This document shows positions 17,867 to 25,802 of a stretch of 64,000 nt of DNA, piece after piece. The stretch lies in assembly GCF_000006945.2 (NCBI RefSeq), contig NC_003197.2:1-64000 (forward strand), in the 5' to 3' direction. Source of the stretch: Salmonella enterica subsp. enterica serovar Typhimurium str. LT2. GTDB lineage: Bacteria; Pseudomonadota; Gammaproteobacteria; Enterobacterales; Enterobacteriaceae. The notes beneath the pieces were generated by a model, which saw only the letters and a program-made list of their open reading frames with translations, had not been told where the DNA came from and ran no database searches. Within the stretch, counting starts at the first letter, position 1. Each line of letters opens with the position of its first letter. The position numbers and the translations under genes are program-made.

Positions 17867-19966
17867 ATGGCTACAAGCAAACTGATTCAAGGCGATACAA
17901 TTACTGAAACTACTCATGCAGCGAATGGTTTTGACCCTGCAACAAGCGATGATAAAATAAGCTATACTTCCGCTCGTGTTGCGAAACCGGTATACAATAA
18001 ATATAAAAATTCCACGACTAAACCGAAGGTATTCGGTTATTACACCGACTGGTCACAGTATGACAGCCGTCTGCAAGGCAATATGTCCCAACCGGGCCGT
18101 GGTTATGATTTAACCAAAGTTTCACCGACGGCTTATGACAAACTGATTTTTGGCTTTGTTGGCATCACCGGTTTCAGAAAAATTGATACAGAAGACCGCG
18201 ATGTCGTAGCAGAAGCGGCAGCGCTGTGCGGCAAAGTGAAATATGAGCCGACCTTCCTCGACCCATGGGGCGACTTCCAGTCTTATATCAACCTCGGCTT
18301 TGATGTCAGCGGCTGGGATGTGGATCCGAAGACTGTAACTCAGTCTAACGCCAAGGGTCTGCTGGGCGCGCTGCGTGATATGCAGGCAAAAGCGAAAGCC
18401 GCAGGTCACACGCTGGCGCTCTCCATGAGTATCGGCGGCTGGAGCATGAGTAACGGGTTCCACGAAACCGCCGCTTCTGACTCTTCTCGTAAAATCTTCG
18501 CCAAAGGCGTGGTGAAACTGTTCAAACAGTTCCCGATGTTCAGCGAAGTGGATATTGACTGGGAATACCCGAACAATGAAGGGGCGGGCAACCCGTTTGG
18601 TCCGGAAGATGGCGCTAACTACGCGCTGCTGATTGCCGAACTGCGTAAACAGCTGGATTCCGCGGGTCTGAGCAATGTGAAGATCTCTATTGCCGCTTCT
18701 GCTGTCACTACTATTTTTGACTATGCGAAAGTAAAAGATCTGATGGCTGCCGGCCTGTATGGCATCAACCTGATGACCTATGACTTTTTCGGTACGCCGT
18801 GGGCGGAAACGCTGGGCCACCACACCAACCGCAAAGCGCTGGAAGAGGGCGGCTGGGCTGTCGAAACTATCGTTGATCACCTGCTGGCAGAAGGTTTCTC
18901 CGCTGACCGTATCAACATCGGTTATGCCGGCTATACCCGTAACGCTCGTCAGGTAGAAATTGAATCCCTGTCGCCGCTGAAAGGTTCTTACAACCCAGGT
19001 TCAGGCCCTACTACCGGTTCCTTCGAATCCGGCACCAGCGAATGGTATGACGTCATTTATAGCTACCTGGATCTGGAAAACCAGAAAGGCCGTAACGGTT
19101 TCAACGTTTACACCGACCAGGTCGCTGATGCTGACTACCTGTATAGCCCGGAATCCAAACTGTTTTTATCCCTGGATACGCCGCGTACTGTCAAAGCAAA
19201 AGGCGAATATGCAGCGAAACTGGGCCTGGGCGGCGTGTTTACCTGGACTATCGATCAGGACAACGGCGTGCTGGTTAACGCCGTGCGTGAAGGTCTGGGT
19301 TATGAAATCGAATCTGAAGTTATCGATATGGAACCGTTCTACTTTGAAGGTATCAATGTAGAAAAAGATGAAGAGCAGAGCGACAGCGACGACGCGCAGA
19401 AGGTCAACCACGCGCCGAAAGCGGCGATTGAACTGATGGTTGTAGGCGGATCTACGGTACAGCTGTCTGGCGCAGGTTCTTCTGATGAAGATAACGATGA
19501 GTTGTCCTTTAGCTGGGGCGTGCCTTCTCAAATCGATGTGGCAGACAAAACGGCAGAAATCATTGAGGTTGTGGTACCGGAAGTTAGCGAAAAAACAGCC
19601 TTTCAGTTCACCCTGTTTGTACGCGACTGCTACAACGAACCGTCCTCTCAACAGCGCTTTGTTCTGACGGCTGTGCCTGCGCTATCTCAGGTTCAACCGG
19701 AACCGGAAGAGGAAGAAGAGATTATCGTTCCTGTACCGGACGAGGAAGAAGATACCACGCCGGCTGAGGATGATACGCCAGCAGATGACAAAACGTCACC
19801 TTACGCGCAGTGGGATGCTTCTACCGTTTATGGCGCAAACTGGGGTTCTTTCGAAATCGTTAGCTGGAAAGGCCATAACTATCAGGTGAAATGGTGGTCT
19901 ATGGGCAACCAGCCTGACCTGAACTGCGGTGTCGGCGGTGCATGGACCGATCTTGGCGCTTACTAA
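17867..19966 (+). CDS. chiA: GH18 chitinase without signal peptide
   Basis: This 699-residue enzyme should hydrolyse beta-1,4-N-acetylglucosamine chains. The GH18 barrel spans about residues 50-480; SIGGW is near 188 and the catalytic motif VDIDWEYP places the acid at E233, with D229 and D231. The usual first Asp of the DxxDxDxE motif is Ser226. A PKD/Ig-like domain follows (about 520-600), then an acidic Pro/Glu/Asp linker and a C-terminal chitin-binding CBM5/12 domain (YQVKWWS). The N-terminus is hydrophilic with no Sec or Tat signal. The ATG at 17867 has AAAAGGAAA nine bases upstream; an in-frame TTG six bases earlier is weaker. It is followed by a terminator and a CBM protein. Confidence 0.92.
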   Translation: MATSKLIQGDTITETTHAANGFDPATSDDKISYTSARVAKPVYNKYKNSTTKPKVFGYYTDWSQYDSRLQGNMSQPGRGYDLTKVSPTAYDKLIFGFVGITGFRKIDTEDRDVVAEAAALCGKVKYEPTFLDPWGDFQSYINLGFDVSGWDVDPKTVTQSNAKGLLGALRDMQAKAKAAGHTLALSMSIGGWSMSNGFHETAASDSSRKIFAKGVVKLFKQFPMFSEVDIDWEYPNNEGAGNPFGPEDGANYALLIAELRKQLDSAGLSNVKISIAASAVTTIFDYAKVKDLMAAGLYGINLMTYDFFGTPWAETLGHHTNRKALEEGGWAVETIVDHLLAEGFSADRINIGYAGYTRNARQVEIESLSPLKGSYNPGSGPTTGSFESGTSEWYDVIYSYLDLENQKGRNGFNVYTDQVADADYLYSPESKLFLSLDTPRTVKAKGEYAAKLGLGGVFTWTIDQDNGVLVNAVREGLGYEIESEVIDMEPFYFEGINVEKDEEQSDSDDAQKVNHAPKAAIELMVVGGSTVQLSGAGSSDEDNDELSFSWGVPSQIDVADKTAEIIEVVVPEVSEKTAFQFTLFVRDCYNEPSSQQRFVLTAVPALSQVQPEPEEEEEIIVPVPDEEEDTTPAEDDTPADDKTSPYAQWDASTVYGANWGSFEIVSWKGHNYQVKWWSMGNQPDLNCGVGGAWTDLGAY

Positions 19967-20004
19967 TACACGGTATTAAGCCGATGTATTGGGCTTCATG
20001 ATTC

Positions 20005-20029
20005 AAGCCCCGGTTTACCGGGGCTTTTC
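20005..20029 (+). terminator. Chitinase terminator
   Basis: AAGCCCCGG (20005-20013) pairs with CCGGGGCTT (20018-20026), followed by TTTT-rich sequence. It lies between the chitinase and the CBM protein, so the second gene may be reached only by read-through or have its own promoter. Confidence 0.85.
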
Positions 20030-20057
20030 TCCACCAGGGACAGAGGAAGAGTAGACC

Positions 20058-23054
20058 ATGACCATTTCCATTCACGCCAGCGCATTTGACGTCAACAGCT
20101 GGTATCAAAAAATTACCTTAACTTTCATCAATGAGAGCGGTAATGCGGTCGATATGAACCATGCCGCAATATCATTCACGGCTTCCGGGCACATCGATCC
20201 ATGGGGAAATAGCGGCGGTACGCTCAAAGGGAACCTGCCGCTTACGCTGAATGAGAGTTCGTATGGCACGCTGGAAACTAACAACATCATCATTAATAAC
20301 AGCGATGCATTACTTCTTCAGCCGGGCGAACGCGGGACGCTCTCTTTCAGCCTCGCGGCGACGCAGGTGCCGGTAAAAATGTCCGCCATCACCTTGACGC
20401 TGGCGTCATCGTCATCCGAAGACGCAGAGTCTGCAACCCCATCCGATCAGGAGACGCCAGCGATACCCGCCGCAGACGAACAACCCGCCGAACCCGATGT
20501 GCCGGAAAAGGACAATGACCTTCAGGAACACGGCCTTACGCTTAACGTTAGCGAGTTGAATACCGCAAGTTGGTATCAACGCGTCACCTTTACGCTGACC
20601 AACCTCTACGCCCAGGCGGTAGATCTCAATCAGCTTCAACTGAATTTTACGGCCAGCGCGCACCCCGATCCCTACAGTCCGTTTCAGGGAACAATGTTGG
20701 GGAATCAGGCCGTGACGCTGGCCAGCGATGGGGGATGGCCCATCGAGAAGAATACCATCACCATTAATCATGACGGCGCGCTGATACTGGCGGCGGGGGA
20801 TACCGCCGAATTACAGTGCTATCTGGCCGCCACGCAGACGCCAGTTGCCATCAGCGATTTGAACGCGACGTTGGCCCATGATCCTGCCCGTCAGGGAAAA
20901 GTTTGCGTTCATTTTCCTGCCATGACGCAGACCGTGGCGCTCAAACCGGTGATTGAGCTGCTGTTTCCTGCCGGCGAAACCCGGCGCTTTGTCGGTGAGT
21001 GGGGCGAGGTTCTGACAATAGGCGATCTTAGCGCAGGAACGTATCGGCTTACCGTACCGGTACTGGCGAATGATGAGATGCAAATCGCGCCAGTCGAGTC
21101 CTCTTTTACCGTTACGCTGCAATCCGGCGATGCCGCCGCGCAGGTCCAGGTATCCTGTCTGCCGATTGTCCGTTATGCCAGCGCGCGTCTGATGATTGAC
21201 GCCCCTGCGCTTGGTAATGCGAAATTGACCGTTGAGATCGCCGATGCTACGCAAGCGGATGAGCGTACCGTCACGCTGATCGCCAACCAACCGCAGTTAA
21301 TCACCCGGCTACTGGCGGGGCATCATTATACGGTCAATCTGCAGCCTGCGATGATTAATAACCGCTTTATATCGGCACCCATACAGCTTACGGGGTTTAT
21401 CCCTGCTGCGGCGCAGATTGCCGAGGTTGCTGTCGCTTACCAACAGTCGGCGCTCGACACGGCGAGTTTCGTGACGGTGGATGCCACTATACTGGGCCTG
21501 CCCGATGGCGTCGCGCCGCAGCGTTATCTGTTCAGCAGCGGTAAATATCAGTACTCATTAATGCTGGAGAGCGGCAGCGATCGGCAGACGTTGGCATTAC
21601 GCTTTGCACCCGGGCTGTATGATGTTCAGACGGACGACATTTTCATCGACAGTGTGCCGTGGCGTTGTGAACAGGCCGGGCCGCTACGGTTGTTGCAAAA
21701 GGTCAACCATGTGGCGCTGGAGTTTCTGCCCGGCGTGACGCTACAGGTAAAAGGTTGGCCTGATTACCTTGCTCATGGCGGCGTGACGGTTAACGCGCCA
21801 GAGACGGTTTCTCTTTATCGCGATATACCGTTTAGCGCGTTGTTTAAATACGATGGTTTTGACGGCGGCGGCGATCCGGTTCCGGCCGCGGAGGTTGACG
21901 TGAACGGGGATGGTTTTCTGGATTACGCGACGTTACCGATCCATAAAACCGTTGCGCTGGTGCGCCAGATAGAAAAAGAAGCCGGGCGTAGCGTCATGCC
22001 GGTAATGGTCATTTATACCGCGAATGCCAGCGGCGGTAGCGCGCTGGCGGATTTACAGGATGCGCAAAAGCTACGTAACCATTTTGGTAACTTTATTACC
22101 CAGTGTCTGGCGGCGCAGTCATACAAAGATGAGACGCATCCTGTCCCGGCCACCTTTGTGCTTAACCCGGATTTTCTCGGGGCACTACAGCAAGGACCGT
22201 ATGGCTATACCGTAGTACGGCAAAAAAACAGTGTGCCGGTGAATGCCCAACTGGCGGCGGCGATACAAGCATTACCGGCGATGGCTGGCTTTATCGCGCC
22301 TTCGTTGCCGACGTTTAGCGACGATCTCTACGGCTATATTCAGGCGGTGAACTATCTTGTTCGTCAGTTTGCCCCGGATGTGGCTTTTGGCTGGCAGACG
22401 AATGTCTGGGCGACAGGAACGGCGGACTGGGTGCTGCGCGATACCGCTGATCCGGTAGCTGAAGGGCAGGCGATCGCCGGATTTATTCATGAACTGGGCG
22501 TTTACAGCGGAGAATATGCGCCGGACTTTATTGCGTTTGATAAATTTGAGTGTGACTGTTTCAGTCCTGATGCGCTTGCCCACTATGGCTGGAATGCGAC
22601 ATGCTGGCTTAATTACCTGGCGATGGTCAAACAGGTGACGAAAGCGCTGCTGACGCCCGCCATGCTGTGGCAAATCCCAGGCGGCCATATGCCTACAGTA
22701 GAAGAGGGCGTCAGTAAAATCAGCGCTGCGCACTTTGCATCCGGCGGAACCTTTTTTATGGGTGACGCCCGCATTGGCAGCGATCCTGACACGCTCTCTT
22801 TGCAGCTACTCAATACGGCCTTAAATAGCGCGACTTACGGCGTCCCGACCGTCGGCGACTTTTTACGTAAAGATAAAGGGTATGACTGGGGCCAAATGCA
22901 GGCGCTGAACCTACCGGACTTTAACGTCTTTTCGATCTTATGGGGCGGTGGTTCTACTATCAGTATTACGACAATCCATTCTAACGGTGAAGACGGCGGC
23001 TGGCTGGCGGATAAAATGGTAGAGTATTATGCTGCCCCTCGCTATTTCAGATAA
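20058..23054 (+). CDS. Large two-CBM carbohydrate-active protein, family not recognised
   Basis: This 998-residue protein has no signal peptide. Residues about 3-115 and 160-270 are a clear internal duplication (both carry SWYQ+hT, D-hN, FTASxHxDP) that resembles a polysaccharide-binding beta-sandwich. An acidic Pro/Glu/Asp linker (about 118-157) separates them, like the linker in the neighbouring chitinase. A middle beta-rich region follows to about 590. From about 614, a Ca-binding-type loop (DVNGDGFLD) leads into a C-terminal region that looks like a glycosidase or similar barrel (DFIAFDKFECD, MLWQIPGGH). I do not recognise its catalytic family. Position 91 bases after chiA, linker style and lack of signal suggest it shares substrate and export with the chitinase. 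AGAGGA precedes the ATG. Confidence 0.8.
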   Translation: MTISIHASAFDVNSWYQKITLTFINESGNAVDMNHAAISFTASGHIDPWGNSGGTLKGNLPLTLNESSYGTLETNNIIINNSDALLLQPGERGTLSFSLAATQVPVKMSAITLTLASSSSEDAESATPSDQETPAIPAADEQPAEPDVPEKDNDLQEHGLTLNVSELNTASWYQRVTFTLTNLYAQAVDLNQLQLNFTASAHPDPYSPFQGTMLGNQAVTLASDGGWPIEKNTITINHDGALILAAGDTAELQCYLAATQTPVAISDLNATLAHDPARQGKVCVHFPAMTQTVALKPVIELLFPAGETRRFVGEWGEVLTIGDLSAGTYRLTVPVLANDEMQIAPVESSFTVTLQSGDAAAQVQVSCLPIVRYASARLMIDAPALGNAKLTVEIADATQADERTVTLIANQPQLITRLLAGHHYTVNLQPAMINNRFISAPIQLTGFIPAAAQIAEVAVAYQQSALDTASFVTVDATILGLPDGVAPQRYLFSSGKYQYSLMLESGSDRQTLALRFAPGLYDVQTDDIFIDSVPWRCEQAGPLRLLQKVNHVALEFLPGVTLQVKGWPDYLAHGGVTVNAPETVSLYRDIPFSALFKYDGFDGGGDPVPAAEVDVNGDGFLDYATLPIHKTVALVRQIEKEAGRSVMPVMVIYTANASGGSALADLQDAQKLRNHFGNFITQCLAAQSYKDETHPVPATFVLNPDFLGALQQGPYGYTVVRQKNSVPVNAQLAAAIQALPAMAGFIAPSLPTFSDDLYGYIQAVNYLVRQFAPDVAFGWQTNVWATGTADWVLRDTADPVAEGQAIAGFIHELGVYSGEYAPDFIAFDKFECDCFSPDALAHYGWNATCWLNYLAMVKQVTKALLTPAMLWQIPGGHMPTVEEGVSKISAAHFASGGTFFMGDARIGSDPDTLSLQLLNTALNSATYGVPTVGDFLRKDKGYDWGQMQALNLPDFNVFSILWGGGSTISITTIHSNGEDGGWLADKMVEYYAAPRYFR

Positions 23055-23092
23055 TATCACTGCTTATTTGCATTAATCTGGACTATTAGTTT

Positions 23093-23126
23093 GAGATTCG
23101 AAGGCGCGTTCTTTCGAATCTCTTTT
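23093..23126 (+). terminator. Terminator after the CBM protein
   Basis: GAGATTCGAA (23093-23102) pairs with TTCGAATCTC (23113-23122), followed by TTTT. It ends the chitinase-side transcription unit. Confidence 0.85.
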
Positions 23127-23334
23127 CCTGCGCCCCCTGACCTCTCATTCTTTATACGTAATTTGTTATTAATTTTCTGTAATCATTTTGTATTAAGAAT
23201 TGTCTTAATCTTAAAAATATTGCGTATTAGTGCGTTGTGAATACAGAAATACTGCATAGCGATGTTATTTATTATTAATTTAAGTACTTTTTGAGAGGTT
23301 ATACTGTGACGCTACATTGAGTAGACAACCGTTA

Positions 23335-24039
23335 ATGAAAAAAATGATGAACGACGCTTTTGCTAAAGATAATAATGAGAATTCATTACACTCTTTTCTT
23401 TTTTCTCAGCAGGCTAAACCTCACGCGGCAATTGATGCCTTATTTTCGGCCTTGTTGCCATTTGGTCAACCGTTTACGCTGGGTATCGGCGATGAGTTTT
23501 ATTTACAGGCAAACGATGAACACTACATTGTATTACTGGAGTCAGGCGTTGTTTCTTTCTGTCATGATGACAAACGACTCCATATATCTTCATCGTTTGC
23601 GCCATCGGTCGTGGGTATGGTTGACAGCTATGGCGCTACCTATAACGTCCCCGCGCGACCGGAACACTTTTTGCTCGCAGAAACGGTTTGTACCGGTAGA
23701 TTTGTTCGCCTGCCGGATTTTATAAAAATCGCCGATGAATGCGATTTGTGGCACGACGTGGCCCGTTGTCTGGCTTACCGTCTGATGGTGATGAGCGCGC
23801 GCGATCGTGAATTAGTCGGCGTCGATTCTTATCTGAAAGTTCGGGCGCTGCTGACTGAAATCTGGGCTTATCCACAGGCCTACCGGGAAAGCATTATCGT
23901 GTTGAATTTTATTCAACGGCGTACCGGGATATCGCGCAGTCGGACCATGAAGATTCTGTCTGAACTAAAAAAAGGCGGGTATATCCATATTGATAATGGG
24001 CGGCTGACGGCGCTCGGAAAACTGCCAGTGGCGTATTAA
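23335..24039 (+). CDS. YaiV/IprA-family winged-helix regulator
   Basis: This protein of about 234 residues has a Crp-like beta-rich N-terminal domain (ALFSALLPFGQPF to about 115) and a C-terminal winged helix (FIQRRTGISRSRTMKILSEL, about 190-225). It closely follows the recalled YaiV/IprA pattern (IxxRTxxSRS, LxKGxYI, LP..Y at the end). IprA is a transcription factor linked to oxidative stress in Salmonella. The start is uncertain: ATG 23335 is used, an in-frame TTG at 23317 is possible, and neither has a strong ribosome site. The gene lies between the chitinase block and bcfA, on the same strand as bcf, so regulation of the fimbrial operon is plausible but unproven. Confidence 0.75.
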   Translation: MKKMMNDAFAKDNNENSLHSFLFSQQAKPHAAIDALFSALLPFGQPFTLGIGDEFYLQANDEHYIVLLESGVVSFCHDDKRLHISSSFAPSVVGMVDSYGATYNVPARPEHFLLAETVCTGRFVRLPDFIKIADECDLWHDVARCLAYRLMVMSARDRELVGVDSYLKVRALLTEIWAYPQAYRESIIVLNFIQRRTGISRSRTMKILSELKKGGYIHIDNGRLTALGKLPVAY

Positions 24040-24468
24040 TGCACTATCCGCAACGATATATTTACATATCTCGACTGAATTTGCCTGGTATCGTTAATAG
24101 AATGTTTTACTGAAGGTTGTTATGAAAGCTATTTTTAAAAAGTCAATATGGCTAAAGGAGATAGGCCGAACGACTGGTGTAAAGTTAATATAAAACAACA
24201 GGTTATGCCTGGTCCTATAAAACCAAATGTCGATGATTGCAACTTGCCGTTGGCTTGCTAATAATTAATAACATCGTTATCTCATTATAACGTAAAGATA
24301 AACTCACGACGTTGAGTGGCTGTTTTATTGCTTCTGACATTTATATCAGAACAAGAAGACACTTTTTTTCGCATAAGAAAAAGTCGTGATATTGCTGTGA
24401 AGAAATATCAGCAGCCGTTTCGTTAAAAAATCTGATTACCCTTATTTTTATATTTAAAAGGAGCTTGA
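24040..24468. other. Spacer before bcfA with a possible gene remnant
   Basis: This 429-base AT-rich spacer presumably carries the bcf promoter. At 24122 an ATG opens a 23-codon frame, and a -1 frame change would extend it to about 24261. The conceptual product (WLKEIGRTTG...VKVNIKQQVMPG) vaguely resembles the SymE toxin pattern. It is recorded as a possible decayed gene only. Confidence 0.35.
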
Positions 24469-25011
24469 ATGAAAAAGCCTGTACTAGCATTAATGGTCTC
24501 TGCCATTGCCTTTGGCGGAATGTTGTCCACCGCGCAAGCGGATACTACAACCGTCACTGGCGGTACGGTAAATTTTGTCGGACAGGTCGTTGACGCCGCC
24601 TGTTCTGTTTCCGCTGACTCTGTCGATCAGACCGTGACATTAGGCCAGGTTCGCGCCAGTAAATTAACCGAGGCCGGTATGGTGGCGAATCAAAAAGAAG
24701 ATTTCACCATCAAACTGGAAGACTGCGATACTCAGACCAGCCAGAATGCGGCGGTGATTTTTAATGGCCAACAGGACGCAAACCAGCCGGGGTCGCTGGC
24801 GAATACCGCTGGGGCAGGTTCGGCGACGAATGTGGCATTACAACTTTATGGACCAGATGGCCAGGCGCTGAATATCGGTGAATCGTCCAGTACTGTTACC
24901 TTGAATGATGGCGAAAACGTTATTCCGCTTAGCGTGGATTATATCGCTACCGGTACGGCGACTGCCGGTAATGTTACCGCGACGGCGACATTTAGCATGG
25001 TTTATTCCTGA
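24469..25011 (+). CDS. bcfA: Major fimbrial subunit BcfA
   Basis: This 180-residue exported pilin has a signal peptide (MKKPVLALMVSAIAFGGML, cleavage after AQA near residue 24) and a type 1 pilin fold with the typical disulfide pair (AACSV and EDCDT). It ends with the C-terminal beta-zipper motif (ATFSMVYS, penultimate Tyr). It is the first gene of the bcf chaperone-usher cluster. AAGGAGC precedes the ATG. Two stable hairpins downstream could raise its message over that of the assembly genes. Confidence 0.95.
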   Translation: MKKPVLALMVSAIAFGGMLSTAQADTTTVTGGTVNFVGQVVDAACSVSADSVDQTVTLGQVRASKLTEAGMVANQKEDFTIKLEDCDTQTSQNAAVIFNGQQDANQPGSLANTAGAGSATNVALQLYGPDGQALNIGESSSTVTLNDGENVIPLSVDYIATGTATAGNVTATATFSMVYS

Positions 25012-25028
25012 TTCCTTATCGGGATTTT

Positions 25029-25083
25029 TTTCTCGTCTGTTGGGAGGCGAGAAAGGGGCGTTACGCGCGTCACTGCGCGTAAC
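25029..25083 (+). other. Tandem hairpins between bcfA and bcfB
   Basis: TTTCTCG/CGAGAAA (25029-25035 with 25048-25054) and GTTACGCGC/GCGCGTAAC (25060-25068 with 25075-25083) form adjacent stems. In fimbrial operons such structures commonly protect or terminate the major-subunit message; here that is inferred. Confidence 0.6.
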
Positions 25084-25111
25084 AAACCGACGGCATCAGG
25101 ATATTACGCAG

Positions 25112-25798
25112 ATGAAAAAAAACGTACCGATTTTCCTTCGATTATTGCTACTGCTGTCGGCGGCCGGCCTGTCGTTTGCCGCGCAGGCGGGAGGCATTGC
25201 GCTGGGCGCGACCAGGGTGATTTATCCGCAGGGAAGTAAGCAAACCTCCTTGCCGATTATTAATTCTTCTGCCAGCAATGTTTTTTTAATTCAGTCATGG
25301 GTCGCCAATGCCGATGGTTCACGCTCGACGGATTTTATCATTACGCCGCCTCTCTTTGTGATCCAGCCTAAAAAAGAAAATATATTACGTATTATGTATG
25401 TCGGGCCGTCATTACCGACCGATCGCGAAAGCGTATTTTATTTAAACAGTAAAGCGATACCCTCTGTCGATAAAAATAAATTGACCGGCAACTCCCTGCA
25501 AATTGCGACGCAAAGCGTGATTAAGCTATTTATCCGCCCGAAAAATCTGGCGGAGGCGCCAGCTCATGCCCCGTCGACGCTTCGCTGCCGTAACGAGCGC
25601 GGCCAGCTAACGATTACTAACCCTTCGCCGTACTACGTTTCGATGGTTGAACTGTATAGCGCGGGGAAAAAACTGCCGAATACTATGGTACCGCCGAAAG
25701 GCGCGATCACTCTCCCGGCGACGCCCGGCCAGGTATCTTTGCGCACGGTAAACGATTTTGGCGCAACGACGCCAGCACGCGTTTGTCCAGCTTCATGA
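25112..25798 (+). CDS. bcfB: Periplasmic fimbrial chaperone BcfB
   Basis: This 228-residue PapD-like chaperone donates a beta strand to nascent pilins in the periplasm. It has a signal peptide (residues 1-26, ending AAQA). The G1-strand and subunit-binding features include GATRVIYPQGSK, the conserved FLIQSWV, PPLFVIQPKKENILRI and DRESVFYLN motifs. ATG 25112 was chosen because the open frame starting at 24905 overlaps bcfA and contains no signal peptide; AGGA lies ten bases upstream. The stop is five bases before bcfC. Confidence 0.95.
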   Translation: MKKNVPIFLRLLLLLSAAGLSFAAQAGGIALGATRVIYPQGSKQTSLPIINSSASNVFLIQSWVANADGSRSTDFIITPPLFVIQPKKENILRIMYVGPSLPTDRESVFYLNSKAIPSVDKNKLTGNSLQIATQSVIKLFIRPKNLAEAPAHAPSTLRCRNERGQLTITNPSPYYVSMVELYSAGKKLPNTMVPPKGAITLPATPGQVSLRTVNDFGATTPARVCPAS

Positions 25799-25802
25799 TG
25801 TT

